Origin: CAZCTC01 sp964501335
GTDB taxonomy: Bacteria; Chloroflexota; Anaerolineae; B4-G1; SLSP01
DNA: 40,084 nucleotides
Reading direction: 5' to 3'
NCBI GenBank assembly: GCA_964501335.1
Contig: CAZCTC010000070.1
Location: forward strand, 1-40,084
Below, piece by piece: positions 17,004 through 24,378 of the stretch; position 1 is the first letter of the stretch; each line of letters opens with the position of its first letter. The notes under the pieces were generated by a model. It was not told the origin of the DNA. It ran no database searches and worked only from the letters and a program-made list of their open reading frames with translations. Made by a program: the position numbers and the translations under genes.

Positions 17004-17930
17004 CTAATCTGCCTGCGTGGCCAGCTGGTTAAAGACCGATTCCAGGGTCCGCACATCTCGACGCAATTCCCGCACCGCCCAATTCTGAGCTTTGGCCAGA
17101 GCAAAAACTGCCGAATTGAGATCCGCACGCTCCTGTCGCCCCAGCACCCGGAACGCCGGGAAGCCGTCCGCCGAGAGGAAACTTTCCACGCCCCGCACTC
17201 CGTTCAATTTCTCGAGAGCCTGTTGGACCCCGTTGACATCGCGCTCCAACACCAGCACCGTATTGGCCGTGGCGGCCAGCTCGGAAAGCCGGGCATCCGC
17301 CCGTACCCGCCCGTTCATCAGGATAATGGCCCGATCACAGAGGGCCTCGACTTCCGAGAGGATATGCGTGGAGAAAAGCACGGTGCTGTGCTCGGCCAGC
17401 CGGCGGATCAAATGGCGAATTTCCACGATCTGGGTCGGGTCGAGCCCCACCGTGGGCTCATCCAGAATCAACAGCTGCGGCCGATGCAGAATCGCCTGAG
17501 CCAGCCCCACCCGCTGCCGATAGCCTTTACTCAATTGGCCGATCGGCCGCACCAGCATATCGGCCAGCCCCGTCGCGTAAATGGCCTCGGAAAGCCGTTG
17601 CGGCTGCGCTTCCACCGCAACCCCTCGCAACTCCGCCATCATTTTGAGGTAAGCCTGAACCGATAATTCAGGATAAAGCGGTGCGGTTTCCGGCAGATAA
17701 CCGATCTGGGCCTGGACCTCGCGGGTCTGCGTCAGAACATCCAACCCATTCACCCGCACCACACCACTGTCAGGCTGCAAATAACCAGTCAGAGTCTTAA
17801 TAATGGTAGTCTTTCCGGCTCCGTTGGGTCCCAGCAGCCCGACAATCTCCCCTTTAGCAATATCGAAGGAGACGCCTTTGAGTGCCTCAATAGGACCATA
17901 CGATTTGGTCAGATCACGGACTTCAATCAT
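17004..17930 (-). CDS. ABC transporter ATPase (GldA-like)
   Basis: A 308-residue ATPase that powers the downstream fused permease. It has Walker A GPNGAGKTT (about 35-43), signature LSKGYRQRVGL, Walker B LLILDEPTVGLDP and the switch His in STHIL. The C-terminal extension (about 215-308) is typical of ABC-2 ATPases of the CcmA/GldA group. GGGAG lies near the ATG. First gene of ATPase - permease/GldG - DUF4340. A possible leader terminator lies 30 bases upstream (17958-17976). Confidence 0.95.
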   Translation of the reverse strand: MIEVRDLTKSYGPIEALKGVSFDIAKGEIVGLLGPNGAGKTTIIKTLTGYLQPDSGVVRVNGLDVLTQTREVQAQIGYLPETAPLYPELSVQAYLKMMAELRGVAVEAQPQRLSEAIYATGLADMLVRPIGQLSKGYRQRVGLAQAILHRPQLLILDEPTVGLDPTQIVEIRHLIRRLAEHSTVLFSTHILSEVEALCDRAIILMNGRVRADARLSELAATANTVLVLERDVNGVQQALEKLNGVRGVESFLSADGFPAFRVLGRQERADLNSAVFALAKAQNWAVRELRRDVRTLESVFNQLATQAD

Positions 17931-17957
17931 ACTTTACTCCCATCTCGAGTTTGAGAT

Positions 17958-17976
17958 AAAAACCGGCGATGCCGGT
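17958..17976 (-). promoter_or_regulatory. Candidate leader terminator/attenuator of the ABC operon
   Basis: On the minus strand ACCGGC-ATC-GCCGGT is followed directly by a short T-run and ATCTC, only about 30 bases before the ATPase ATG. The adjoining ATCTC-AAACTC-GAGAT can form a second small stem next to the GGGAG ribosome site, and GGAGAC before the hairpin could pair with part of it. This would allow two competing folds. The small stem (6 bp) keeps confidence low. Confidence 0.35.
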
Positions 17977-18124
17977 CTCCGGAGCTAATCAATAGCACCG
18001 TTTGAGAAAAAAACAACTACGCATGTAACCTGATTTGTGCCTCGCCAATTTTAACAGCAATTCCTGAGAAAAAGCTGAGAAAACCAGAATTCCCACAATT
18101 CCGACCGTCCGATTATTTACACCA

Positions 18125-18157
18125 TCACGCGCCACCCTGAGTGAAGGCGGCGCGTGA
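18125..18157 (+). repeat. Imperfect GC-rich hairpin in the spacer before the ABC operon
   Basis: TCACGCGCC (18125-18133) pairs with GGCGCGTGA (18149-18157), followed on the + strand by AACATTTTT. It sits in a 324-base gene-free gap (17931-18254) that otherwise holds the leader hairpin and copy 8 of the dispersed family. Confidence 0.55.
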
Positions 18158-18210
18158 TAACATTTTTAGACCTGGCAGTTAACCCGAAAAAGCGAGAGAA
18201 AAAAGCCCGT

Positions 18211-18242
18211 GGTTTGGCGCGCTTCAGAAAGCGCGCCAAACC
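18211..18242 (-). repeat. Dispersed hairpin, copy 8, flanks reversed, just after htpG
   Basis: Perfect 14-bp stem (18211-18224 with 18229-18242), core GGCGCGC, loop CAGA. The 3' module lies to its left in reverse complement (CAGTTAACCCGAAAAAGCG), so the flanks face the opposite way to most copies while the loop still reads CAGA on the + strand. It begins 12 bases past the htpG stop. Confidence 0.85.
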
Positions 18243-18254
18243 CTAAAAAACAAT

Positions 18255-20135
18255 TTAATGCTCGGTCGCCGCCTCCAGCAAGGTCTGCAACCGGCTGACC
18301 ATCTGGGCCGGGTTGGGATGGAGCCCTTCCAGCAACAATACATTCTCATACAACTGCTCGATCGCCGGATCGATCCGGGAATCGTCGCTGTGATCCCGCA
18401 CCAACCGCGCCAGATTTTGCACCAGCCGATGATGGCGATTCAGCTCCAGAATTTTAGGCGGAATCTCAAAATTTTGCTCCAACAACCGCCGCACCCGCTG
18501 CAAATCCCGATCCGGACCGCTCTCCGGAGAAAGCAACCGACAAGGGCTGTCGGTCAACACCTGCGACTCGCGTACATCAGTCACCCGGGCCCCCAGCACC
18601 TGCTTGATCCGGGCACTCAACAGCTCGAAATCGGACTGCGGAACGTTTTCCCCGGCCTTTTCTTCCCCGGTCTTGATCAGATCCTTCGGCAGATCCAGCG
18701 CCGCATCGTCCACATTCTGGAAACTCTTGCCCTCAAACTCCCGCAGACTCTGCATCAAGAAACCGTCCAACGGATCGACCAGATAGAGCACTTCCAGGGC
18801 ATGCGCCCGGAAATAGTCGAGATGCGGGCTGCGAGCCGCGGAAGCGCGGTCATCGGCCAGCAAATAATAGATCGACTTCTGCTCATCCCGCATCCGGCTC
18901 ACATAATCGGCCAGGGAGACCAGCTCATCGCCGTCGGAATGTGACGAGTAGAAACGCAGCAACGGCAACAGTTCCGACCGCCCGGAGGGATCAGAGATCA
19001 CGCCCTGCTTGATAAACGGACCGAATTCCAACCAGAAGGTGCGGTAATCCGCCGGTTTCTCCTCAGCCATCTCCTTGAGCGCCTTGATCAACCGCGCACT
19101 CAACGCCTTCTGCATCTGGCGCATCGTCCGGTTGCTCTGCACCGTCTCGCGAGAAATATTCAGCGGCAAATCCTCCGAATCCACCACCCCTTCCACAAAC
19201 TGGAAGAACTCCGGCAGCAGTTCCTTATTGTATTCCTGGATCAAGACCTTCCGGGAATAGAGCTTCAGTCCACGATCGGTGCGCAGCCGCAACGCCCCTT
19301 GTTCCCGCTTGCGCGGAATATAGAGGATGCTGTGCAAATTCACCGGCACATCCGTCACCAGATGGACATGCAACAACGGCTTTTCAAAATCCAGCGTCAA
19401 CTGCTGATAGAAATTTTCATACTCTTCAGGGGTAATCTCTTGCGGAGACTTGCGCCAGATGGCCGCCTGTTGATTGGCCACCTTGTCCTGCACATAAACG
19501 GGGAACGAAACATAATCGGAATGCTTCTTAACGATCTGTTCCAGACGCCAGGCCGAAGCAAACTCCGCCGCATCCTCTTTCAAATGGATCTCGATCGAAG
19601 TGCCGCGGGTCGGCTTATCCGCCGGCTCCAGAGTATAGGAACTCTCTCCATGCGAAATCCAGGTCCAGGCCCGCCCATCGGGGTGATAGGAACGGGTCGT
19701 GACCCGCACCTCATCCGCCACCATGAAAACCGCATAGAACCCCACCCCAAACTGCCCGATAATATCGGCGGGGCGGTTGCCTTCTTCCAGACTGCGCAGG
19801 AAAGCCGCCACTCCGGAATGAGCAATGGTCCCCAGGTTCTCGATCAACTCTTCGCGGGTCATCCCGATCCCGCTATCGGAAACCGTCAGGGTCCGGGCCG
19901 TTTCATCAAAATCCAGCCGGATCGCCAGCTCTGTATCCGGATCCAAAACATTATGATTGGTCAGCATCTCAAACTGAATCCGGTGCAGCGCATCCGAAGC
20001 ATTAGAAATCAGCTCTCGCAGGAAGATCTCCCGCTCGGTATACAACGAATGGGCCAGAATACGCAGCAACTGTTGCACTTCAGCGCGAAATTCCAGGGCT
20101 TCTTGTTTATGTTCTCCAGGTGCAGTTTCGACCAT
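18255..20135 (-). CDS. htpG: Chaperone protein HtpG (Hsp90)
   Basis: A 626-residue cytosolic Hsp90 that refolds client proteins using ATP; length is normal for the family. The N-terminal GHKL ATPase has ELISNASDAL (Glu41, Asn45), DSGIGM (87-92) and GQFGVGF (127-133); the middle domain includes the LNISRETVQ segment and the C-terminal dimerisation domain follows. The ATG at 20135 is chosen because GAAGGAGGG lies four bases before it; the frame extends to a TTG at 20150, but that codon lies in the ribosome site itself. It is a single gene; no CIRCE element is seen upstream. Confidence 0.97.
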   Translation of the reverse strand: MVETAPGEHKQEALEFRAEVQQLLRILAHSLYTEREIFLRELISNASDALHRIQFEMLTNHNVLDPDTELAIRLDFDETARTLTVSDSGIGMTREELIENLGTIAHSGVAAFLRSLEEGNRPADIIGQFGVGFYAVFMVADEVRVTTRSYHPDGRAWTWISHGESSYTLEPADKPTRGTSIEIHLKEDAAEFASAWRLEQIVKKHSDYVSFPVYVQDKVANQQAAIWRKSPQEITPEEYENFYQQLTLDFEKPLLHVHLVTDVPVNLHSILYIPRKREQGALRLRTDRGLKLYSRKVLIQEYNKELLPEFFQFVEGVVDSEDLPLNISRETVQSNRTMRQMQKALSARLIKALKEMAEEKPADYRTFWLEFGPFIKQGVISDPSGRSELLPLLRFYSSHSDGDELVSLADYVSRMRDEQKSIYYLLADDRASAARSPHLDYFRAHALEVLYLVDPLDGFLMQSLREFEGKSFQNVDDAALDLPKDLIKTGEEKAGENVPQSDFELLSARIKQVLGARVTDVRESQVLTDSPCRLLSPESGPDRDLQRVRRLLEQNFEIPPKILELNRHHRLVQNLARLVRDHSDDSRIDPAIEQLYENVLLLEGLHPNPAQMVSRLQTLLEAATEH

Positions 20136-20209
20136 ACGTCCCTCCTTCAAGCAGTTAATTCATTTCCATTTGAGATTTAGAATGGTTTGGTATGACGATC
20201 CAGCTTTAG

Positions 20210-20218
20210 ACTATAACA
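20210..20218 (-). promoter_or_regulatory. Candidate extended -10 promoter of htpG
   Basis: The minus strand reads TGTTATAGT, a near-consensus -10 with TGn; no clear -35. The leader would be about 70 bases. The same extended form precedes mreB. Confidence 0.4.
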
Positions 20219-20252
20219 GGAAAACATTAGAAGCTCATTTGATTTGCCTTAT

Positions 20253-20290
20253 AAATATTCGCGCGCCCTTTCCAGGGCGCGCGAATATTT
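20253..20290. repeat. 17-bp perfect hairpin (loop TTCC)
   Basis: Arms 20253-20269 and 20274-20290 (AAATATTC plus GCGCGCCCT) pair perfectly. The size and AT-GC layout match the dispersed family but the loop is TTCC. It lies in the 339-base gap (20136-20474) between the metallophosphoesterase and htpG, which contains only hairpins and the htpG promoter. Confidence 0.8.
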
Positions 20291-20312
20291 AACTACAAAT
20301 AATATCGATCAA

Positions 20313-20417
20313 CCTGTGCGGTTAGCCCAGAAAAGCGGGAGAAAAAAAGCCTGTATTTTCGCGGGCTTCAGAAAGCCGCCCAAAATATGAGCTTTTTTCC
20401 CAGATTAACCGCACATG
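20313..20417. repeat. Mirrored copy of the dispersed element (copy 9)
   Basis: The central stem (20354-20368 with 20373-20387, loop CAGA) has mismatches in its GC core (CGCGGGC facing GGGCGGC). Uniquely, both sides carry the 3' module in inverted orientation (CCTGTGCGGTTAGCCC on the left, AGATTAACCGCACATGT on the right), so the whole unit is an imperfect palindrome of about 105 bases. It suggests recombination between oppositely oriented copies. Confidence 0.75.
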
Positions 20418-20435
20418 TCGAGAGTTTTTTGTTTA

Positions 20436-20462
20436 TTTTTGCGCACTGACAGTGCACAAAAA
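20436..20462. repeat. Short degenerate hairpin after the metallophosphoesterase
   Basis: TTTTTGCGCACT (20436-20447) pairs with AGTGCACAAAAA (20451-20462) with one G-T pair and a GAC loop. It lies 12 bases past the stop of the metallophosphoesterase gene and is preceded by the family flank GAGAGTTTTTTGTTTA, so it looks like a shrunken family member. Confidence 0.65.
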
Positions 20463-20474
20463 TGGATTTTTTCT

Positions 20475-21389
20475 CTAAATCAGCGTCAATTTGCGCGGCG
20501 GCGACATCAACTCCCGCCGCAGACGGATTGCCCCATCCCCCTTGATCGGCATATCCAGCGACCATTTAATCATCGCAATCTCACCGTTTTGAATCTCAAT
20601 CCCCGTCATAAAACCGGGATAAGAACAGGTCCCGGTATTGAAATAAGGCAATTCATCCGCCAGCGGAAAATGGGCCCGATGGGTATGCCCACAGATCATC
20701 GGTTGACAATTGGCTTCCAACCAGCCCGCCAACGCCGACTCAATCCGCCCCTGCCCGGAAAGCTTCTGGGGGATGGCCAGCCGCTGCACCCCCAACCGGC
20801 GCAGCCCCTTCCACAAGTTGCGCACGGCCGGCCGGCTCACCCGCATCAACTGATCGCTCAAAAAATCAGCCTGATGGCCATGCGTGACAAAAATCTGCCG
20901 CCCGGTGCGGTTATAGCGCAACACCACCCCTTCCCGGGTCGGAATCCCATCCTTGGACATCAAATCCCACCGTCCGCGCTGCAATTCGTGATTGCCGATA
21001 ATCAGATAAAGCCGCCGGGCCAGATCGAAATCGTGCAACAGCCCGAAAATCCGATCGTAAGCTCGCCGCACCACCTCAAACCGCCCGTTCTGCCAGAGTT
21101 CATCACCATCCCCGACCTCTACATAAGTAAAGCCTGAGTGATAATAGTGCTGCAAGGTATAAAAAAACAACGCCTCGTTGCCGGCAAAAACATCGCTACG
21201 CCCCCGATCACCTCGATGGCTGTCGCTGAAAAAAATCAGTCGGGACTGATCTGTGATCGTCAATTCTTCCGCATTCTTGAGCACTAAATCGAGACGTTGG
21301 AAAGCCATCCGCGCCAACAGCCCCAGACGGACCGGATGAGATTGTTTAGATAAAGAGACCTGACTTGTAGATTCGCCTATCGTCGTCAT
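20475..21389 (-). CDS. Calcineurin-like metallophosphoesterase
   Basis: A 304-residue hydrolase with the di-metal motif set in order: FSDSHRGD (Asp56, His58), GDGDEL (about 93-98), GNHE (132-135), THGH and GHTH. Such proteins cleave phosphate mono- or diesters; the presence of VTHGHQADF and a 'GHTHRAHFP' region resembles UDP-2,3-diacylglucosamine hydrolase-like or YkuE-like enzymes, but the substrate is not clear. The ATG at 21389 has CAGGAG upstream; the frame extends ten codons further without support. It follows the yigZ-like gene on the same strand after about 120 bases. That gap holds a small palindrome ATTCTGACCAGAAT (21431-21444). Confidence 0.9.
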   Translation of the reverse strand: MTTIGESTSQVSLSKQSHPVRLGLLARMAFQRLDLVLKNAEELTITDQSRLIFFSDSHRGDRGRSDVFAGNEALFFYTLQHYYHSGFTYVEVGDGDELWQNGRFEVVRRAYDRIFGLLHDFDLARRLYLIIGNHELQRGRWDLMSKDGIPTREGVVLRYNRTGRQIFVTHGHQADFLSDQLMRVSRPAVRNLWKGLRRLGVQRLAIPQKLSGQGRIESALAGWLEANCQPMICGHTHRAHFPLADELPYFNTGTCSYPGFMTGIEIQNGEIAMIKWSLDMPIKGDGAIRLRRELMSPPRKLTLI

Positions 21390-21509
21390 AACTTCGCTCC
21401 TGCAAGGAAAAAATTTCAAACCCCGGCGAAATTCTGACCAGAATACAACTTAAATTCCGGTCCGATCCACACAAAAACCCCTGGGATAAGGAAGAAAGGA
21501 GAAAAAAAG

Positions 21510-22178
21510 TCAGGAGGAAGGTGCTTCCATGGCCTCAAGCGGCATAATCGTCGCCGCTTGAGTTTCCAAAATGACAGAATGCAGGGTTCCGTTGAATAAT
21601 TCCAGCAACGCAGACTCAAAAACGGGGAAACGTTCCACAGTAAAACGGGCCACCAGCGTTACTTCCGCAGCAAAATCCTCATCCAAAATTTGCCCTGCAT
21701 GGGCACTCACCAATAAACGCAACCGTTCAAAATCGCGGTAAGGCAATGCGATCGCCACCGTATGGGTGGCTACCTTTTCGGCGCGGGGCAACTCAGCCAA
21801 AACGGCGCGGACCGCATCCCCATAAGCCCGCACCAGCCCCCCCGTCCCTAACTTGGTCCCGCCGAAATAGCGGGTCACCACCACCGCCACATCGCCCAAT
21901 CCACTGCCCTGCAAAACAGCCAGAGCCGGACGCCCGGCTGTACCGGAAGGCTCCCCATCGTCATGGCAATGGCTGGTCACCGACGCCCCATGGCCGATAA
22001 TAAAAACCGGCACATTATGGGTGGCATCGGAAAACTCAGTCCGAATTCTGGCGATAAAGAGACGCGCTTCCTCCACTGTAAAAACAGGGGCCACGGTGGC
22101 TATAAAACGCGAATTGACTACCAGAATTTCTGTGCGCACTTCTTGCGCGGGGATTAACAAACGTTTGCTCGTCTGCAT
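21510..22178 (-). CDS. yigZ: YigZ / IMPACT family protein
   Basis: A 222-residue cytosolic protein. The N-terminal Impact domain carries DDGEPSGTAG (73-82) and RYFGGTKLGTGGL (103-115), the defining family motifs; a C-terminal ferredoxin-like DUF1949 domain (about 140-205) follows. Bacterial members are implicated in translation-related stress or peptide handling, but the biochemical role is not settled. The ATG at 22178 has a weak AAAGG site and a good promoter (22210-22238) with a short leader. Divergent from the YbjN-like gene. Confidence 0.94.
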   Translation of the reverse strand: MQTSKRLLIPAQEVRTEILVVNSRFIATVAPVFTVEEARLFIARIRTEFSDATHNVPVFIIGHGASVTSHCHDDGEPSGTAGRPALAVLQGSGLGDVAVVVTRYFGGTKLGTGGLVRAYGDAVRAVLAELPRAEKVATHTVAIALPYRDFERLRLLVSAHAGQILDEDFAAEVTLVARFTVERFPVFESALLELFNGTLHSVILETQAATIMPLEAMEAPSS

Positions 22179-22209
22179 TATCTAACCTTTTTCTTACCGC
22201 ATCCCCAGT

Positions 22210-22238
22210 ATTTTACCAGAGAGCCGTTAAATTGTCTA
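22210..22238 (-). promoter_or_regulatory. Candidate promoter of yigZ-like gene
   Basis: The minus strand has TAGACA, 17 bases, then TAAAAT, close to the vegetative consensus. The predicted leader is about 25 bases. Confidence 0.6.
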
Positions 22239-22272
22239 TACCACGACAGTACTACTTCACTTCTTCTATCAG

Positions 22273-22301
22273 CTGGCATTCCTGCAAGAATGGTTTAGAA
22301 T
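22273..22301 (+). promoter_or_regulatory. Candidate promoter of the YbjN-like gene
   Basis: CTGGCA, 17 bases, TAGAAT. The leader to the ATG at 22358 is about 50 bases. It is divergent from the yigZ promoter, with about 35 bases between the two. Confidence 0.5.
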
Positions 22302-22357
22302 AGATACCAAGCAGGGAGTGATTTCCTGGCACTCTTTTAAGCGAAAGGAATACAACC

Positions 22358-22942
22358 ATGAGCGATATGCCGTCGAGTGAACACGAAGATACACCCCAGA
22401 ACGAATTACCCACCACTTCTCCTAATGGACATACGGAAGACCCCATTTTTGAAGAAGCATCGGCTAATGCCAGTGGGTTGCGGGCCTACAAAACCCTGGG
22501 AGATTTTCTGAGGGATGATGATTGGTATCCGCAGGCGATTGAAGAACATCATCTCTACCGCGTGCAGTTTATGGGCCGCAACGGCGAAATGCGTTGCTTT
22601 GCGCAGATCCGCGTCGATCTGGAGCAATTTATTTTCTACGCCGTCGCACCGGTAAAAATCCCTCTGGATGTCCGCCCCATGGCCGCCGAGTTCATTACCC
22701 GGGCTAACTACGGACTGCGAATCGGCAACTTCGAAATGGATTACGAAGACGGCGAGATCCGTTACAAGGCCAGCCTGGATTTCGAAGGCGACGAATTAAC
22801 TCCCAGCCTCATTAAGAACGTCGTTTACCCGGCAGTCCAGACCCTGGATCACTATCTACCAGGATTGATGTCGGTTGTTTACGGCAGCAAAACACCTCTG
22901 GAAGCCATCGCCGATATCGAAGGCCCCCACCCGACCGAATAG
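22358..22942 (+). CDS. YbjN-domain protein
   Basis: A 194-residue soluble protein. An acidic, disordered N-terminus (1-40) leads to a YbjN-type domain (about 45-180), recognised by the DDWYPQ opening, the alternating strands RCFAQIRVDLEQFIFYAVAP, the RPMAAEFITRANYGLRIGNFEMD segment and the final SLIKNVVYPAVQTLDHYLPGL helix (quoted in parts). The fold resembles type III secretion chaperones; in other bacteria YbjN is linked to stress and motility control, and the role here is unknown. AAAGGA precedes the ATG. It ends before a strong hairpin. Confidence 0.85.
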   Translation: MSDMPSSEHEDTPQNELPTTSPNGHTEDPIFEEASANASGLRAYKTLGDFLRDDDWYPQAIEEHHLYRVQFMGRNGEMRCFAQIRVDLEQFIFYAVAPVKIPLDVRPMAAEFITRANYGLRIGNFEMDYEDGEIRYKASLDFEGDELTPSLIKNVVYPAVQTLDHYLPGLMSVVYGSKTPLEAIADIEGPHPTE

Positions 22943-22985
22943 GCCAAACCACCGATCCGGTCGGTACGGGAAAATTAGAAAAACT

Positions 22986-23020
22986 CATTTTTTCGCCCGC
23001 CTCTGGCGGGCGAAAAAATG
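22986..23020. terminator. Terminator after the YbjN-like gene
   Basis: A perfect 16-bp stem (22986-23001 with 23005-23020), T6 on the left and A6 on the right, with a TCT loop. It lies 43 bases after the stop; the stem itself contains the T-run needed on the minus strand, so its action on the + strand is less certain. Confidence 0.65.
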
Positions 23021-23060
23021 AAAAAGCCCACGCTCCCCCTAACCCACCGAAGGAGATGTC

Positions 23061-23735
23061 ATGCGTATCCTGCTCCGCCTCCCCATTCTGATCGCCACAC
23101 CGCTGATCCTGATCGTTCTGGCCGTGCGGCTGCTCAATCTGCCCTGGTACCCCGCCTGGGTCTACAACCAGCCCGATTTTCCCCCCGATTATTACGGAAT
23201 GGCCCCGGAGCAACGCCTGAAGCTGGCCCAGGCCAGTATGGATTTCCTTAACGCACCCTACGATCTGAACCGGCTGAAAATCCTGGAACTGGAACCGGAC
23301 GTCCCCGCCTACAATGAACGGGAATTGAGCCATATGGCCGATGTCAAGCAGGTCTTCGACGGAGTGACGCTGGCAGCCGCCATCGTTCTGTTGATCGCTG
23401 CCCTCACCGGCTTCTTCTTTGTCCGAAAGTTCGACCTGGGTGATCTTTGGGGAACGCTCTCCGACGGCGGGCTGATCGGTCTGGGGCTGCTGCTGCTGCT
23501 GGGCATCTGGATGATCATCGGTTGGGACGGCTTTTTCGTCGCCTTTCATCAGATCTTCTTCAAAGGCGGCACCTGGATCTTTGAATATACCGACACCTTG
23601 ATCCGGCTCTTCCCGCAACCCTTCTGGGAAACCGCGGGCAAACTGGTAGCCGGCAGCGTGGGCGGCCTCTCTTTCCTGATGGCCCTGATCTTCCGAATGC
23701 TGCAAAAACGTTGGGAATGGAAACGGTCGGCATGA
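23061..23735 (+). CDS. DUF1461-like integral membrane protein
   Basis: A 224-residue membrane protein with about four helices: N-terminal (5-25), then after an outside loop of about 75 residues (PDFPPDYYGMAPEQRLKLA), helices near 105-125, 145-165 and 190-212. The DTLIRLFPQPFWETA segment near the C-terminus is characteristic of DUF1461 (TIGR01906), a family without known function. AAGGAG sits well before the ATG. The stop overlaps the next gene as ATGA, so the two are probably co-translated. Confidence 0.82.
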   Translation: MRILLRLPILIATPLILIVLAVRLLNLPWYPAWVYNQPDFPPDYYGMAPEQRLKLAQASMDFLNAPYDLNRLKILELEPDVPAYNERELSHMADVKQVFDGVTLAAAIVLLIAALTGFFFVRKFDLGDLWGTLSDGGLIGLGLLLLLGIWMIIGWDGFFVAFHQIFFKGGTWIFEYTDTLIRLFPQPFWETAGKLVAGSVGGLSFLMALIFRMLQKRWEWKRSA

Positions 23736-24346
23736 TCACCGAAAAGCGCTTCTCCCTGCGGCCGGCCTGGGGAAAACCGGACTTCTGGCATCGGCTGGGA
23801 ATGCCGCTCCTGATCCCCGCCGGGCTGGTCATCGCCATCGCCGGCTATGTAGGACAGGTCACCGGTCTGGCCCCCGGTATTTACATATTTCTGCTCCTGG
23901 GATCGCTCCTGGCAGCCGGAGGTCTGGCCTTTTACTGGAACCACCAACCGGCCGAACTGATCCAGGAAGAGAACGAACTGCTTCTGGAAAATATGCTCTC
24001 CCGTCCTTACCAGCGGCTTTCCCATTCGACATCCCGCACCCTGACCCTCTACTGGATCTCCCGCGCTCCCGATGCAATTTTCGCCCGCCTGATCAAAGAC
24101 GATCAAAACCTGATCTTCACGCGGTGGGTTATTGAAGACAACCACAAAAAACAGTTAAACTGGGAAATGCCGGGCGGACCTCAGGCCCTGAAATTATTAG
24201 AATGGTTGGGATATCCGCACGCCGCCGCGGCGCTGGCCGATCAAACCACGCCGCCGACGGCATCGCTGCTGATGTTGAAAATCCTGCCGCATACCGGCGA
24301 CAGGACCCACCAGGCCCGCTATGAAATCACCCGCCCGTTAGAATAA
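23732..24346 (+). CDS. Hypothetical two-helix membrane protein
   Basis: A 204-residue protein of no family I recognise. The N-terminus has two hydrophobic helices (about 22-42 and 48-66), followed by a cytoplasmic-type region of about 135 residues with an EENELLLENMLSRPYQRLSH opening that looks alpha/beta. The ATG at 23732 overlaps the DUF1461 stop by ATGA; in-frame starts at 23711 and 23717 lie inside that gene. It is followed after 32 bases by the GH13 amylase, and the three genes probably form one transcript. The pairing suggests it may work with the DUF1461 protein. Confidence 0.75.
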   Translation: MITEKRFSLRPAWGKPDFWHRLGMPLLIPAGLVIAIAGYVGQVTGLAPGIYIFLLLGSLLAAGGLAFYWNHQPAELIQEENELLLENMLSRPYQRLSHSTSRTLTLYWISRAPDAIFARLIKDDQNLIFTRWVIEDNHKKQLNWEMPGGPQALKLLEWLGYPHAAAALADQTTPPTASLLMLKILPHTGDRTHQARYEITRPLE

Positions 24347-24378
24347 AGCCCCATCCAATTTCACAAAAGGAGCTGACT

